From contig JABAKD010000023.1 of the NCBI GenBank assembly GCA_012845835.1, forward strand, positions 3,548,200 through 3,612,199: 64,000 nucleotides of DNA. Reading direction: 5' to 3'. The stretch's first letter is position 1, and each line of letters opens with the position of its first letter. Source of the stretch: Undaria pinnatifida (Eukaryota > Sar > Phaeophyceae > Laminariales > Alariaceae). Shown piece by piece: positions 23,527-36,330 of this stretch. The notes beneath the pieces are model-generated. The model was not told the origin of the DNA, did not search any database, and worked only from the letters and a program-made list of their open reading frames with translations. Position numbers and translations under genes: made by a program.

Positions 23527-26427
23527 TCTTCCCGATGAAAATCCGAGGAGTGGATGACGCCGGCAAAATCACTTGTTCCATCACCGTGAAGCTCGGCGCT
23601 GGGGATGGCGGTCGGCTGACCCTCGGGGAATCCTGACGGACTTGCCTTGCGGGTGGAGACTGCTAGTCTCTGGCACCGGCGCATGGGGCACATCAACAGC
23701 AAAAGTTTGGATGTGTTGAGGAAGAAGGCGGTCAACGGCATCGATTACACCGGCGACGTGCAGGACTGCAGTGCGTGCCCTCTTGGTAAGAGCTCTCAAC
23801 AGCCGCACCCAAAGCACGCCGTTTACGGCGTTTCACGCGCCTTTGAGATTGAAATTCGTCGATACCCTTGGTCCCTTCACGCCTACCGCGTTGGGCGGCT
23901 TCAAATACGCCGCCAAGTATGTCGACCCACACACCAAGTGGAAGGAGGTCGTCCTCATGAAGGATAAGACTTGCTCGACTGACGCACTCGAGTTGTTCCA
24001 CAAGGGGACCGTCATCCCCCGCAGCGAGCGCATCCACTTCGTGCGGATAAGGGAACCGAGTTTACGAGCGCGGCCTACCGACAGTACTGCCTGGACATCG
24101 GCATCCAGCTACAATTTGTATCGCCGAACACCCCCCAGCAGATCGGAGCGAATGAGCGTGCAGGCAGGACGATCATGAACGTCGTGCGTTGCATGCTCGC
24201 TGATTCTACGCTGCCGAGCCTTCTTTGGGGAGAACTGATGCACACGGCGTTCTACCTGAGCAACCGGACTCCTCATGCAGCCTTGCACAACGGGACGCCG
24301 TACAGGGCGCTCTACGGCAAGGACGCGCACCTTGCACATCTTCGGGTGGTCGGGGCACGGGCGTTTGTGCACGAAGAGACGCACACGAAGAAGTTGGAAA
24401 GCCGTGCGTGGTAAGAACGGTTGGTGGGCTACAGCCTGGACAGCAAATCCTACCGTCTCTACAACGCTCAGACGAGACGGGTGCGGGAGAGTCGCAACGT
24501 TATCATCATTGAAACGACTCCCGCGCCGCCTTCTTTGGACGAGCATGGTTTTGACGACGGGGAGTTCACTTACGCCGACCAGGACGACATGATCCGAGAT
24601 TTCCATGTCAGCCCCTCCTGACACCAGGATTACCCGGGCGATATCGCGCGTGCCCAACGAGAAGACCCTCAGCGAGCTTCGTCGGCTTTCGTACGCGTTT
24701 CCCGCGATGGGGGAGTTTCCTGACGTCGCGCACAGGGACGCCACATTGGGATTCACAGAATACGCATACGCTGTAGGTGCAGTGCAACCAGACGTTCCTC
24801 GCACCAACCAGGAAGCACGGGCCTCACCGGACGCAGCGAAATGGAACGCAGCTGCCGAACGCGAGATGAAAAGCCTCAGCGACCGCAAGGTCTACAATCT
24901 CGTCCCGCGCTCAGCCGTCGCTCCGGGAAGGAAGCGGATCAAGTCCAAGTGGGTGTTCAAACGCAAGGCCGACGGGACGTGTCGTGGCCCAGGGCTGGAA
25001 CCAAGTTCCCGGCAGCACCTACGCCCCGGTGTGTAAGATCCAGAGCGTGCGAATGGTGGCGTGCATCACCGTGGGGTTCAACCTCATCTTCGACCAGATG
25101 GATGTTTCTACCGCTTTCCTCTACGCGGACATCGAAGAACAAGTGTTCGTTGAACAACTACCCGGTTTCGAGGTCAAGGACAAGGATGGAGTTGACATGG
25201 TGAAGCAGCTGAAAAAGATCCTCTACGGACTTGCTCAAGTCCCAGGCAACTGATTCAACACCATCGACCCCGTGCTTGTCGAGATTAGCTTCGTCGCACT
25301 AAAGTTAGACCCGTGCGTGTATTTGGTACGATCACAACGGGGCCAAGATCTACCTGACTCTCTCTGTCGATGACCTTCTCCTGGCCGGCAACGACTCTAA
25401 CGCCATTTCGATGGTGAAAGGGAAGTTGCAACAGCGCTTCAAAATGACGGACACGGGGGAAGCATCTCTCGTACTCTGAATGGAAATCTAGAAGGATCGC
25501 GAGGCAGGTACCTTGACTATTTCCCAAGAGGCATACTGCAAATCGATCCTTGAATGGTTCGGGATGTCGGGCTGCATGCCGACTAGTACACCTGGATACG
25601 GCTCCTAAATCTCGAACAACCAGCCCGAGGACACACTTCTCAACGAGGAGGAGACGCGCAAATACCAAGGTATCGTCGGATCGCTCATGTACATTGCGCA
25701 AGTGCTGAGGTACGACGTCATGTACGCGACAGGCCGACTGGCTCCCCCGATGACGAAACCCAGCAAGGTGCGCATGGTCGCGGCAAAACATACTCTTCGC
25801 TATCTAGCAGGAACGACCAACTTCAGCATCACCTACAAGAAAGATGGTTTTAAGCTCACGACCTTCTCGGACTCGAACTGGGCAAACATCCCTGACAACG
25901 GGCAGTCGACACCAAGCTACGTGACGATGCTGGCAAACGCTCCGATGAGCTTCAGGTCGGGGCTGCAAGGTCTGACTGCGATGTCCATCATGGAAGCGGA
26001 GCTGGTCGCGTCCGCCCTGGCGATGAAGGAAGCAGTGCTTTGCTCAAACATGCTGACGGGGCTTGGATTCGGGAAGGAGTTTTCACAAATGCCTGTGTAC
26101 TGCGACAACACGACTACCCTACATGCATTGGGGAACGGGTCCTTCAGCTCGATGTCCAAGCACATCGCATTGCGCTTCTTCTTTATCCGAGAAGTGGTAA
26201 CGGAGGGGAAGATCATCATCCGTTACGTCCCGACGGAGGACAACCTTGCCGACATCGGTAAAAAGCACTTCAACAAGCACAGGTTCAAGCACCTTATGGA
26301 CCTCATCAACAAGTTCGACGTCAACAAGTTCACCACCGTCGAATTTATAGGAAGACTAGTAATTTGTTGGTTTGACTCTGTCTGTTTGGAATTGGCTTAC
26401 ACTTTTGATTTCTCTCGTAGGATTTAA
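23527..26427 (+). pseudogene. Copia polymerase remnant (integrase, RT, RNase H)
   Basis: Blocks in order but in shifting frames: a GAG-pre-integrase zinc motif (SLWHRRMGHIN ... CSACPLGK, 23.66-23.79 kb), an integrase core piece (FVDTLGPFTPTALGGFKYA), its C-terminal region (LLWGELMHTAFYLSNRTP), RT (KSKWVFKRKADG; then MDVSTAFLYADIEEQVFVEQ; then LSVDDLLLAGND near 25.36 kb, with Ser in place of the usual Tyr before VDD) and an open RNase H block at 25687-26310 (FSDSNWAN, MEAELVAS, SSMSKHIALRFFFIRE). At least four frameshifts and several stops, for example TGA near 25251, rule out activity. Confidence 0.85.
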
Positions 26428-26548
26428 GCTTGTAGTTGGTTGTGTAGGAAACAATGAATATCATCACTTGGTTGAAACACGCATGACACGCATTTGTTTG
26501 CTTAAATTTATCATCATTAGTTTTGGTACAATTCAGAGCAACTTTCAT

Positions 26549-26558
26549 TGAGGAGGAG
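26549..26558 (+). other. Copia polypurine tract
   Basis: A purine-rich run, GAGGAGGAG, lies directly before the 3' LTR, where plus-strand priming starts in LTR retrotransposons. Confidence 0.75.
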
Positions 26559-27003
26559 TGTTATGGAAATGTTAGCACATAGCCAGTATGAGTCAATGTT
26601 CAGTAGCACTGCACTTGTACGTCGTAGATCATCGTAGATCTGTTATGTGTCGGTTGGTATGTAACGTGCGTATGAATATGCGGAGGAAATGCTTATGTAG
26701 GATTCTCTGTTGCCTTGATGAGTAGCTCACTCTCTCGTGTGGATCCTTCCGGATTGTCTAGCATCGTAGCAATCCTGGTCATCTCCAGTACCCAGCCAAC
26801 TTCTGGACTCCTGCATAGTCTGCGGTATATCTGTGTGTGTTGGCCACATAAGCGAAAGTGTTCACAACATCTTTACATCTTCTCCTCAACAGGGAAGCAC
26901 TCGAGTCTTCCCGGCTATCCACTGCACAGTGTCACCAACCCCACTAGCGTCGGGGACACAGCCTCTCTGCCACCGTGCTGGGGTATACCACAATATCCAT
27001 AAT
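26559..27003 (+). repeat. 3' LTR of the Copia element
   Basis: It starts TGTTATGGAAATG and is collinear with the 5' LTR to CAATATCCATAAT, after which the GTTTTC target duplication follows. It lacks the 7-bp and 2-bp insertions of the 5' copy. Confidence 0.85.
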
Positions 27004-27009
27004 GTTTTC

Positions 27010-29693
27010 TATGGAATACAGTGTTCCAGGTTTGTCTACATAGCGACCAAAGCGATGGGAAGGCGCTGTTTTTTTCCCAGATGTTTCGTTGTCAATGAGA
27101 AGTATAGTTCAAGAGAGGGGTGGCCTGGTTCTGGCTACCAATATCGTGCCGTATTTCGTATAATAGTCCGTCAATATTGGCGATGACGAAGCGCGCCCTA
27201 TCCCTCCATATTATGGCAAGCTGGCTATTCGAAATACTTCTACGACGTAACTGTGCCCTGAGACAGTCGTGTTCACGCTATCAAACTCCCATCGGGTTGC
27301 AGGGTTGAGATTGCTCACACGACTGCGGCCACGAAGGGATCACAAAGGTTATGGCAGCTACATCGTGCTTGAAATGTTGTTTCGTAGCTTTACGTAAATC
27401 TGAACATCACTGACCGAGACGTTTGCTACCGTGTACAACTCGAGGGTTCAGTGCTGTAGTTTGATTTGGTGTCTTGCGTATGATGTGTAGTTGAGACTGA
27501 TTTGTCACGGTGGTTTCCGTGAACACGCGGTGACGTGGCCAAGGTCAACTTCATCCTACCAGAAGTAAAATTACAGGTAGCCTTGGCTATCAATTCAATA
27601 TCTCTCACCAAACATTGTATTGTTATGGGATGTTTAGTTATCCGGCGCTGTGGGCAACTTAACTGTTTCGCGGATCCGCTTAGGTCATGCAACGTTGGTA
27701 CGATCGACAATGGTGTTTCTTGTTTGGTGTCCTCTATGTGTAAAGATCGTCCTTTTTCTCACAAGGTCGGCGTTTGTTTACCGGCTTCACAATTTTTGCC
27801 ACGCCCAGCGGGGGAAATTCGACAAAATGTATAACGAACCAGCGTGGCATGTACAGTAAGGTTAGGGTAATTTTGTGGAATGCAAAACTCCTGTTCCATC
27901 AAACGTTGACTCTGTGCACACTTGCGCATTTCGTGTTAGAATGGGGTGCCTGGCCGGTGACGGGTCTTTAGAGGCTACCACAGAGTCGTGGCCAGACAAG
28001 CTCGAGCCTGACTGATGATTGTGTGGACCCACGGTGGATCACTTTAAACGGGCTCTCGTTGGGCCAACGAAAACTTAGGTCACTATGAACTGTCCTTGTT
28101 CAGATACAGGAGTGAAGGGTGAACCTGATGTGCAAGCACTCGTGTCTCTTCTTTCTTACTTTGACTTATTATATCGTATTCTAGTATCCACTACATACGA
28201 CACCTAGGTCAACCTTACGCACGTGCCCTAGTCATTTCTTCGATATTACGCACTTGACGTGTGTCAACACGTTTTTACTTGGTGGAACGCCGTACGAAGT
28301 ACGTGTCTTCAATTCTCAAAATTAGCAACGTCTAACTCATGGTGTTACGGCTTATCCAGCACGCTGCATAGGCATATTTGACTATGCAATGCACATCTAC
28401 CTTTTTTAACGGATGGAGATCCCTTGTCAACTCTACTCTTTTAGCACGTGATAAACACAATAAGTAATCCATGATTCAATCAACAGTAAGCAGCGAGTAG
28501 CGGCACAACCATATTATACTTTTCCACGAATTCAATGACAAACAGAACCCGCCGGTCTCCGGTCAGACTACACACAGTTTGTCGACCGGGTTATGGTATA
28601 TACACACAGCGAAACTAGATCTCTGTGCCTCGCCGTGGACTGGAAGACAACATGCAGCATAGTATCTCTGTAGAGAACAGGAGCAATATTGAACAGGAAG
28701 GTAGAAGGGAACGAACCGCCGACACGTCTCTTCGTGGCCCGAAAAGCTGGTAAGTCGTCGTGATCTCAGATATGCTGAACAGGGTTTCGGAAAGGGGCTC
28801 CCTCATTGGACCATGTTGGCGGTGTCTCGGATTCGCTCGCGCGACTGACCCCGCTGTTTACACTCTTCGATAATTCATCGCTGTCTCCGGAGTTGCCACA
28901 CCAGAAAACTAAGTAACTCGTTGGCGCTGTTATATCCATAAGCAAGAAAGTAGGCACAAGGTGTCGAAGTCCATCGTACGAGCGGTTCTTGAAAGGATGC
29001 AGTTCACCCTTCATGCGACTCGCCGAACACCTCGCGGCGTGTCGCGTTTGGTGCAAGCAATGCCTGCCTGGATGGTGAAAACCCGACGTGCTCCGTCCGG
29101 CATAGTAGAGACGCGAGGGTATATGGTCGGGTCACACGACTTCGGCTATGTGCACAAACGGAGTACAGTACACCCCCCTCCCCGGTACGTACATGCCTTC
29201 ATTTTTATCGCGAATGCATCATAGTGTTCCGTGGTCCCACTTTTTCGTTCAGCTTAATTTGCAAATTCGGTTTTTGCATCGAAATAAATTCAGTCGACTT
29301 TCGTGAATGGTTATCTAGGCTAGGCAAAAAAAACGCCTAACGTGGTTGTGTCAGCGAGGTACAGAATAGCTCTGGCGACGGACCAAGGCAGTGATAAACG
29401 GGCCAATCGCCTACATCGGCTATGATTTACTGTGAGCCCGTACTTATTTGTAACGTCGCATGCTTTACTCTCTGCCCTTTCAATCAACCACGGCGAAGCT
29501 CTTCGTGCCGTCCCAAACGAATGGATGCCGGCAGCGGAGAACCTCTGTCAGGTCAAACTCTCTGTGAAAGTTGCTGAGTTTACCTTGAAGCGAGTGTGGC
29601 ATCGGCTCTCTCACAGACCTGTAAATATATATATATATATATTTTTATACTTGGTATGGTTATGTACGGTGCGGTATGTGGCGAGGCATGAGG
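27010..29693. other. No recognisable gene
   Basis: Only short frames without domains or clear splice sites are seen. A TA dinucleotide run sits near 29627-29650, at the 3' side of the LINE that starts just beyond. Confidence 0.35.
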
Positions 29694-29861
29694 GGAGGGG
29701 AGGGGGGGCGAACTAATTTGTTCCCTACCTTAGTCAGTTGGCCATTGATCACCCATTCCTTTCGAGACGGGGTTCCAGCCATTACTACCCCTAGTAGAGT
29801 CACCGCCAACAGTCGGGAGCTCATTACGCTTCTCTTCCATATGCTACATAGAACCTGTTAA
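29694..29861 (-). pseudogene. LINE open reading frame, extreme C-terminal piece
   Basis: The minus strand reads HMEEKRNELPTVGGDSTRGS and a little beyond. This resembles the tail that follows the WWPQTA-type block in a LINE family and continues from the block at 30.15-30.2 kb once the MITE between them is ignored. Stops and low similarity show decay. Confidence 0.45.
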
Positions 29862-30154
29862 AGCTAGGGTGATTGTAGGTTGGCACCCCCGGTTTCCACT
29901 AAGGGACTCGAGCCGGTCGCACGAGTTACCCTGTACCTTGTAACCGACAAAAACAAGTGAGGATTTTTTGGTTTCGTTCAGCGTGGCTAACCGTCCTACT
30001 GGGAATTCATGTCGAATTTCTTCAGCGGCACGAACCCCTATGACCGCATGGAACGGGGGGGATCGCTCGCGCGAGTGACCCCGAGGCAATGAAGAAAAAA
30101 AGCCCGAAAAAAACATCATTTTATAGCCCCCCCCCCCCCCCCCTTACACCGCAG
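29862..30154. mobile_element. MITE of the GGCTACGGTAGGGG family, inserted in a LINE
   Basis: Diverged ends (GCTAGGGTGATTG at left and CCTTACACCGCAGC at right, next to a long C run) enclose the family motifs GTCGCACGAGTTACCCTGTA and GCTCGCGCGAGTGACCCC. Its two flanks are consecutive parts of the same LINE ORF, so the insertion limits are supported independently of the inverted repeats. Confidence 0.65.
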
Positions 30155-31118
30155 CATCGGACTGTTTGCTTGTTCTATCCCCGTCCTGTTCCGCCGTCTG
30201 CGTCCACCATCTCTCTCCTGGGAATTTCTATCGTTTCTCGCTGCTGTCTCGTCTACAAATCTCTTCCGCGCCACGTACGTCAAATTTCTTCAACTCCTCC
30301 TCCAACGCATCCCGTTCCGCCTTGTATTTTTCGCACTCTTCTACTGTGTGGGTCTTACTCCCCGTTGTTTTTCTCCAAGATCACGGGCACACATTTTTAG
30401 CCACATCCCCCTCGTCCAGACCACCGGTATATCTCTTTGTTCTTTGTGGCAGGTCCAGGTGCTCTACACACAATCGCAATTTCAGTTTTTTCGCGTGGTC
30501 TATTGGGCCATGCGGATGCATTTTCATCCCAATGAAATCCCTCAACCCCGCCCGTATATCTCAAAGTGCCCATCCGCTTTTAACACAATTTATAGCCCTA
30601 TTAATAGCCTTTCCTTTTCATCTTTTCGTCCTTTCACTGATGTCTTGTACCCTCCAGGTTTATATAGTTCCCCTTCTTAGTCTCCCCCTAAACCCTTCCA
30701 TATTTTCTCGACTACGTTATCCCGTTTCATTCCAGCTCGCCGTATTCTTGTTTTCTTCCACACGGCCCTAGCAACACCATGGCTGGAAACCTCTCATCTG
30801 GCATATTATTTACGCAATATTGCGTTATTTAAACTTTCTCGGGTCTCTATTTGTTTAATGTATGTGGGTAAACTCCTAGTTATGCTATAAAAACTTGATT
30901 GCTCGTCGTACTTGAGTATCATGGTGTCTTTTTAGCTGCTGTCATCTTGTCATCATCTGCAATGTTTCTGGTTGTTTTACGAATTCGCGTTCCCCTCCCG
31001 CACTTCTCCTGCAACATACTCCAACTTTGGTGCGATCACGTTCATCACAATACATGTTTCAATCCTAGTGTCAAGGTGCGGGACTGTTAGGATCCCATCC
31101 ATCTTGCCTACTAGTGGT
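30155..31118 (-). pseudogene. LINE reverse transcriptase C-terminal region
   Basis: Minus-strand blocks, interrupted by stops and frameshifts, read in order: GKMDGILTVPHLDTRI, VMNVIAPKLEYVAGEV, RDNVVEKIWKGLG, HPHGPIDHAKKLKLRL, THTVEECEKYKAERDALEEE and RWWTQTAEQDGDRTSKQ. They have the layout of the post-RT domain of a non-LTR retrotransposon, including a partial Cys/His finger around the THTVEEC segment. The upstream RT core is at 33.34-33.80 kb, separated by 2.2 kb of inserted DNA. Confidence 0.6.
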
Positions 31119-32216
31119 TTACCCTTTATTATATATAGGCTATAAATCTACATATCTTAGTTCGCTTATCACATATGCACATCCTTACGTCTGCGGATAT
31201 CTCCCGCCTCTGACCGCCTTTCCGCGCGGTTTCTTCGCTGAGGCGTGCCCCCGCCTCGCCTGCAACCACCGGCTCAGCTGATCCGCCCGCTCGGCGCCGT
31301 AGCGCGCGCGCGAGGCCTCGACGTCGAGATCTACGACGAGATCTCCGAAAAATCGTGCCCTGTGAGACGTTTGGTGCGTAGTCTGCACACAGGGCTAATG
31401 TCTTCGCGTTATTTCTTCGGTACGTGTTCTCTGACCTCCGACACACGGGGGGGGGTCAATTACCTGGCCGGCGTCGCCATTGTAAAGGCCACTAAGCGAG
31501 GTTTGTGCTAGGATCTGGGGAAGAAATTTTCGTAATCCCCGAGAACACATGCCACCCAGGCGTAGTGGAGAACTGCGAAGTCTACAGCAGCACGTATACA
31601 TGTACATGATGTACAGCAGTAGCTGAAGCTATGATGAGCCTGCAGCATCACGAAGCTACAAATGGTATATGCACAGCAGCATCACGAAGCTACAAATGGT
31701 ATATGCACAGCAGAATCACGAACCTACAAATGGTATATGCACAGCAGCAGCTAGGCGTCGTGGAGAACTGCGAACTCTCAATATTTTTGAACCCCCGGTA
31801 GTCTACAGCAGCACTGGCACGTATAAATCAGCAGCACGTACATGTACAAGATGTACAGCAGTAGCTGAAGCTATGATGAGCCTGCAGCATGACGAAGCTA
31901 CAAATGGTATATGCACAGCAGGTATATGCACAGCAGCAGCTGTGGCCGCGCCTTTCTGCGTAGCAACGCGGAGCGTCACCCATCTGGGGTGAACCGCCAT
32001 GCTCTCCCATAGTTTCCAGGCTGATTTCTCGCATTGTTCCGCCGCACACGGGAAATCGGGAAAAATTTGTCGGCATTTTCCCTTTCCAGTATCTCCCATA
32101 TATGAATTAACAAACTTCGTCTAACTCTTGGCATTACTTCTTACCCTCTTAATATTTACTATCCTGCGCTGCGACCGGCGGCCGTCCAGGCCGCCGGCGT
32201 AGCCCCTTGTATATAT
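31119..32216. repeat. Inserted DNA with short tandem repeats
   Basis: This lies inside the split LINE. Between about 31630 and 31935 a roughly 33-bp unit (GAAGCTACAAATGGTATATG-CACAGCAG) is repeated four times. A larger block beginning with TGTACAGCAGTAGCTGAAGC is duplicated with an offset of about 240 bp. No coding signal is visible. Confidence 0.55.
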
Positions 32217-33306
32217 TATAACAAAAGAAAATACACTCCAGCTGTGAGATCGAAGATTTCGTCGAAACTCATCTTTGCCAAGCTGTGTGTGATACTCCGA
32301 TCGCGCGCATTACGAGTTGTGTGTCCTCATTAAGGATATAGGTCGGCGACTCCCCTTACAGCTACAGTGTAGCTATCAGGGTCAACAGGATGATTTTAGT
32401 CAGTCTGTGGGCGGAAACTATAAAACCCGTTTCTGAGGGGGACAAAATCTGACAGCTGTAGAGGGAAATGTATCCCTTTATCAAGTGAATCTTGTAAGTC
32501 GAATAACCGGCGAGGGGGGGGGGCGGAGTTTTGAAGGACGTGGGGGGCTGGTTTTGATCAAAAGCGAGCGGGTTTGGAGGGGGGGGGGGGGGGGGGGGGG
32601 GGGAGCGTGTGGGGCAGCTCAATATGTGCGTGGAAACTATACATTTTTTTGAGGGGATAAATGTGACGGGTTTGGAAATAATGCATCAGTTATCATGTAT
32701 ATCCTGGGGTAAGTCGTACAATCAGTGAGTAGAGAGAGGGTGGAGTGTTCGAGGGGGTGGGGTTGGGATGGGTTGGGGGGGGAGGAGGTGGGGGGTGGGG
32801 TCGGGGGGGGCGGGGGAGGGGGCGGGGGGGGGCGGGGGGGGGGGGGGGGGGGGGGGGAATGAAGGGTTTTAGGTGAGGGGTTTGTTATACGTGTGGTGCT
32901 AGGTCTAGGCGATGGTGCGGGTGATGGGGAAGAAGGGGGCGTTCGGGGCGGGGGGGGGGGGGGGAGCAGCGGTATGGATGTCTCTCGAAAGATAATGAGG
33001 TGATATCCTGTGCGTGAAGTGTTTATTAATCTGGCGGATTTCGATATTTGGTGGGGCGCTTGAGTAAGGGAGAGCGAGAGGGATATATATATATATATGT
33101 TTCCGCGCACAGACTGCCTAACATCACCCTGTTGACCCTGATAGCTACACTGTAGTTGCAAGGGGAGTCGCCGACCTATATCCTTAGTGAGGACACACAA
33201 CCGGTAGTACGCGCGATCGGAGTATCACACACAGCTTGCAAAGATTAGTTTCGAAAAAATATTCGATCTCACGGCTGGAGGAGCGTATTTTAATTTTTAC
33301 AATAAT
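32217..33306. mobile_element. Complete G-tract TIR element (about 1.1 kb, 200-bp inverted ends)
   Basis: The left end (32217-32420) and the right end (33106-33306) are inverted copies of about 200 bp, for example ACACTCCAGCTGTGAGATCG at left and its inverse at right. The interior has plus-strand G runs of 10 to more than 25 bases and the same phrases as the 13.2-15.1 kb element. TA-rich sequence lies at both edges, so the target duplication cannot be read. No transposase is encoded. The large inverted ends would allow the whole element to fold back on itself. Confidence 0.75.
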
Positions 33307-33339
33307 ATATATTCGTACCAGGTATATATATATATATAT

Positions 33340-33795
33340 TGATATGCGTGCATCCAAAGATAAGTATTTTGATATCTTCACGCCAAGGTACGCATACTGG
33401 TCTACGATCAGCGGTAGTTCATCTCCTCCCCACCTCCAGTTGAACATACATGCCGGATTCACGCTATTTTCTTAAAATACAACCACTGCTCTCGTTTTCA
33501 CATTCCCTGTCACTCTCCATTTCCTAGTAGTGCGCTCTATCTAGTGCTCTCTCTACCTATTCCTGCAAACCTTCAGGTTCTTCTGATATCTCCACAAAAT
33601 CATCCGATTCATTGAACCCTGATAACGCGTCTTTCCACGTCGTGACCCCGCGCTTTGCTGCTTCGACTGCTACTATCATGTCATTGATATATACCTTGAA
33701 TATATTGGGTGAAAGTGTACAACCCTGTGCAACTCTTTGTAGAAAATCAACAAATATTTGGATATTCTTCCGTCCAGCATCACCGTCATCTTTTT
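33340..33795 (-). pseudogene. LINE reverse transcriptase core fragment
   Basis: The minus strand encodes RVAQGCTLSPNIFKVYINDM, the RT motif block with QGC-x-LSP and YIND. A decayed catalytic region (ESDDFVEISEEPEGLQE) follows, where the usual AlaAspAsp box is altered, then FNWRWGGDELPLIVDQYAYL and GVKISKYLSLDARI. The sequence stops at the TA-rich edge of the G-tract element and resumes at 31.12 kb about ten residues further on. Confidence 0.65.
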
Positions 33796-35229
33796 CATAT
33801 ATCTACATATATTTTATCTGATGGCGAGGCATGGAAGGGGTGATACGGTACGTTTCGAGAAAAAGATGTGTGTTGTTGTTCGGTACGATACGGTGCGGTA
33901 CTTGTTTGCGATTACAATCAAGCGACAATTGCTCGTTACAGGCTATGCTTTTCGCTATTCCCCAAAAGGCCAATTATACCGAAAACGGTTCTAGTATGAT
34001 GAAAACAAGCCTAATCAACAGTGAGTCAATACGGTCGGGATTTTCAAGACGTTCGGGGGAGCTTCGATCCGGGAGATCGTCGTCATGGTGTTCCTACGTT
34101 TTTTAGCTGTAAAGATTTTGGGGAATTTACGAACCGGGGGTTGGACTCTGTCACCCCCGTGTGAGACGGAACTGCCGCTATAGATGGGCCACTATCCTTC
34201 TAGGATATGGCGCCGTGGAACTCTAACCCACCGGCGATTAGTCAACGGGACTGAGGGTTCCTCACCGTGCGGGACGGTGTCGACCCGAAACTTTGCTCGA
34301 TATTCTTCCCCCGTTGGTACAAATTATAAAGACGAGGAACGACCTCTGGACTGGTGACTGGACCCTATCTTCCGTAGATGGAAGTGAGGCATTCTACAGT
34401 AAGGATGCAGCATTTTCTTGGCTTTGCTAGCGTTTTATATTTTGAGGAGTTCTTCACCCTACCGAACAGACAGTTTTTGATCAAACAACAAAAAGAAACA
34501 CTCAAACACTACCGATCCCATGCCTTGGTCACAACAGGTAGGAAACAGAAACAAGTGCCTACCGAAATGGCGTTCCAACGCTAGTGAGCTTAAGAGTCGC
34601 GAATTTTGCAGAAAAAATGAAGTATCGCTGATTTCCAAAGCGTTACCTCTCTCGCAGCAGGCGTCCGTTGTCTTAGCATGCAAACCCCAGCAAATCAGAA
34701 ACCGACCGGTGGCGTGGACAATTTTATACCTCTTGGAGAGTTGTCAACTCACGAAGATATCGGTGCTCGTCCCCGGGTCGTCGAAGTTGTAGTAATGTAG
34801 ATGGATTCCGATCCCAGCATGTGACCCTACGGTCCCCGGGTTACGCTTACACTGTTCTCGAACCCAGGCCAATGAGCGGTCCTACGAAGAGGGCATGTAT
34901 TCTTTCCGTCTAAAATATATTGAGCCTGAAAAATGTTACTTGTAAAATCGTAAGAGCTGTCGTCGCGTACTGTACCTGCAAAAAGAGGGCGATTTAGAGC
35001 AACAAGCAGCAGCATTGCTACAACCTTCGAGGAGTCGAATGACGATGGTGGCGATACGGTGTTTCGCGCTGGGAACACCGTCAGCGCACCTCTCTACGAT
35101 CAGACAACAACACAGACAGTCGATCTGCGAGGCTCGGATCTATACCATATGCCTTCTTATATGGTCGTCGTCAGAAGCTGGCTCAGTGCGCCATACAACG
35201 AGAATCGTGCAAAACCCAATATCGTATTT
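33796..35229. other. No recognisable gene
   Basis: I tried to read the missing part of a LINE here on the minus strand and could not. Short frames only. Confidence 0.3.
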
Positions 35230-35754
35230 GCGACGATTTTCGGGGTTTAGGAGCCCCGTCATTCAGAAACCATTTCAGCCAAAAAACGGTATACCTTACT
35301 ACCTCTGTACCGTAGCGCGCGGCATTTCCGACGGTTCGGGGGTAAGGAGGCCGCCAAAAAACGGTATACCTTACTACCTCTATACCGTAGCACGCGGCAT
35401 TTCCGACGGGTTTGGGTTAAGGAGCCTCGTCATTCAGAAACCATTTCAGCCAAAAAACGGTATACCTTAATACCTCTATACCGTAGCACGCGGCATTTCC
35501 GACGATTTTCGGGGTTAAGGAGCCCCGTCGTTCAGAAACCATTTCAGCCAAAAAACGGTATACCTTACTACCTCTGTACCGTAGCGCGCGGCATTTCCGA
35601 CGGTTCGGGGGTAAGGAGCCTACCATAAAACGGTATACCTTACTACCTCTATACCGTAGCACGCGGCATTTCCGACGGTTTTGGGTTAAGGAGCCCCGTC
35701 ATTCAGAAACCATTTAAGACGAAAACTGCAACCTCTGTCGTAGTAGCACGTGTC
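35230..35754 (+). repeat. Tandem array, about 97-bp unit, ending in a MITE right end
   Basis: Five copies of AAAACGGTATACCTTA-type sequence at 35281, 35356, 35452, 35550 and 35626 give unit lengths of about 97 or 75 bp; the short units lack the CGTCATTCAGAAACCATTTC segment. The array ends with ACCTCTGTCGTAGTAGCACG, the right end of the ACGCGTGCTACG MITE family. A matching left end is not visible. The same array type occurs at 56.3-56.6 kb. Confidence 0.7.
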
Positions 35755-35774
35755 CGTCTATAGGTACGAACAGA

Positions 35775-36330
35775 CATTTTCCTTTACGTTGGAATCTGTT
35801 CAGCCATAATGTGCCTCGATTTCTGCCAATGTTCCCTATTCAGCTGTACACATGTGTTGGGGTTGGGGCTTCCGTTGTGGCATGGGCAACAACTCGGTCG
35901 ATCGCAACGTTTTTCACCAATCAACCCGAAGCGCGTGGACATAAGCCGTTCGTCAATAAACTGGTGGGTATACATGGACTTAAGGCAAATCGTTTTCCTA
36001 ACAGCCCAACTGACTCCATACAGTAGCCCTTGCCTGCTTTGCGTTCCTTCTTGGCCGGAGCAGAAAACTCGGTATCCTGCTGGAGAACACTCTGTTTTTC
36101 CCAGATCTCCTTGCTTCCTGCAGGCCTACGAAGTCACGCCCACGTTGTCGGGCCTTCGCCAGCACGCACTCGGCGTGCCCATACCTGTCCCTCCCTTCCA
36201 CAGCGAGGGTGCGCACATTGTAGGTCGCTACACCGCCATTCGTGCTTCCTTCTGTCTCGCTCCGGCATCGCGTGCTGCAAATCTTGGCAGCGGACCCTTG
36301 GTCCGACCGCGACTTCTCTTTTTTCCCCCT
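35775..36330 (-). pseudogene. LINE APE-type endonuclease fragment
   Basis: The minus strand reads TYNVRTLAVEG, GHAECVLAKARQRGRDFVGL followed by QEARRSG, which is the start of an AP-endonuclease-like (EEP) domain with its conserved Asn and catalytic Glu. After a frameshift it reads GYRVFCSGQEG and YTHQFIDERLMSTRFGLIGE, then REHWQKSRHIMAEQ. It stops next to the MITE-type array. It shares strand with the RT fragments at 33.5 and 30.5 kb but may belong to a different LINE family. Confidence 0.55.

Larger units (their letters stand above)
20603..27003 (+). mobile_element. Ty1/Copia LTR retrotransposon, nearly full length but inactive
   Basis: A 6.4-kb element with two LTRs of about 450 bp, a primer-binding site, gag, polymerase domains in Copia order (protease, integrase, RT, RNase H) and a polypurine tract. 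GTTTTC on both sides (20597-20602 and 27004-27009) is a target-site duplication and shows one intact insertion event. The LTRs differ by roughly twenty substitutions and two short indels by eye, so it is not a recent insertion. Polymerase is broken by several frameshifts and stops. Confidence 0.9.

Noticed and set aside
28010-28030. Hammerhead ribozyme (CTGATGA core)
   Set aside because: The matching GAAA core and stems are absent; the same holds near 16719.
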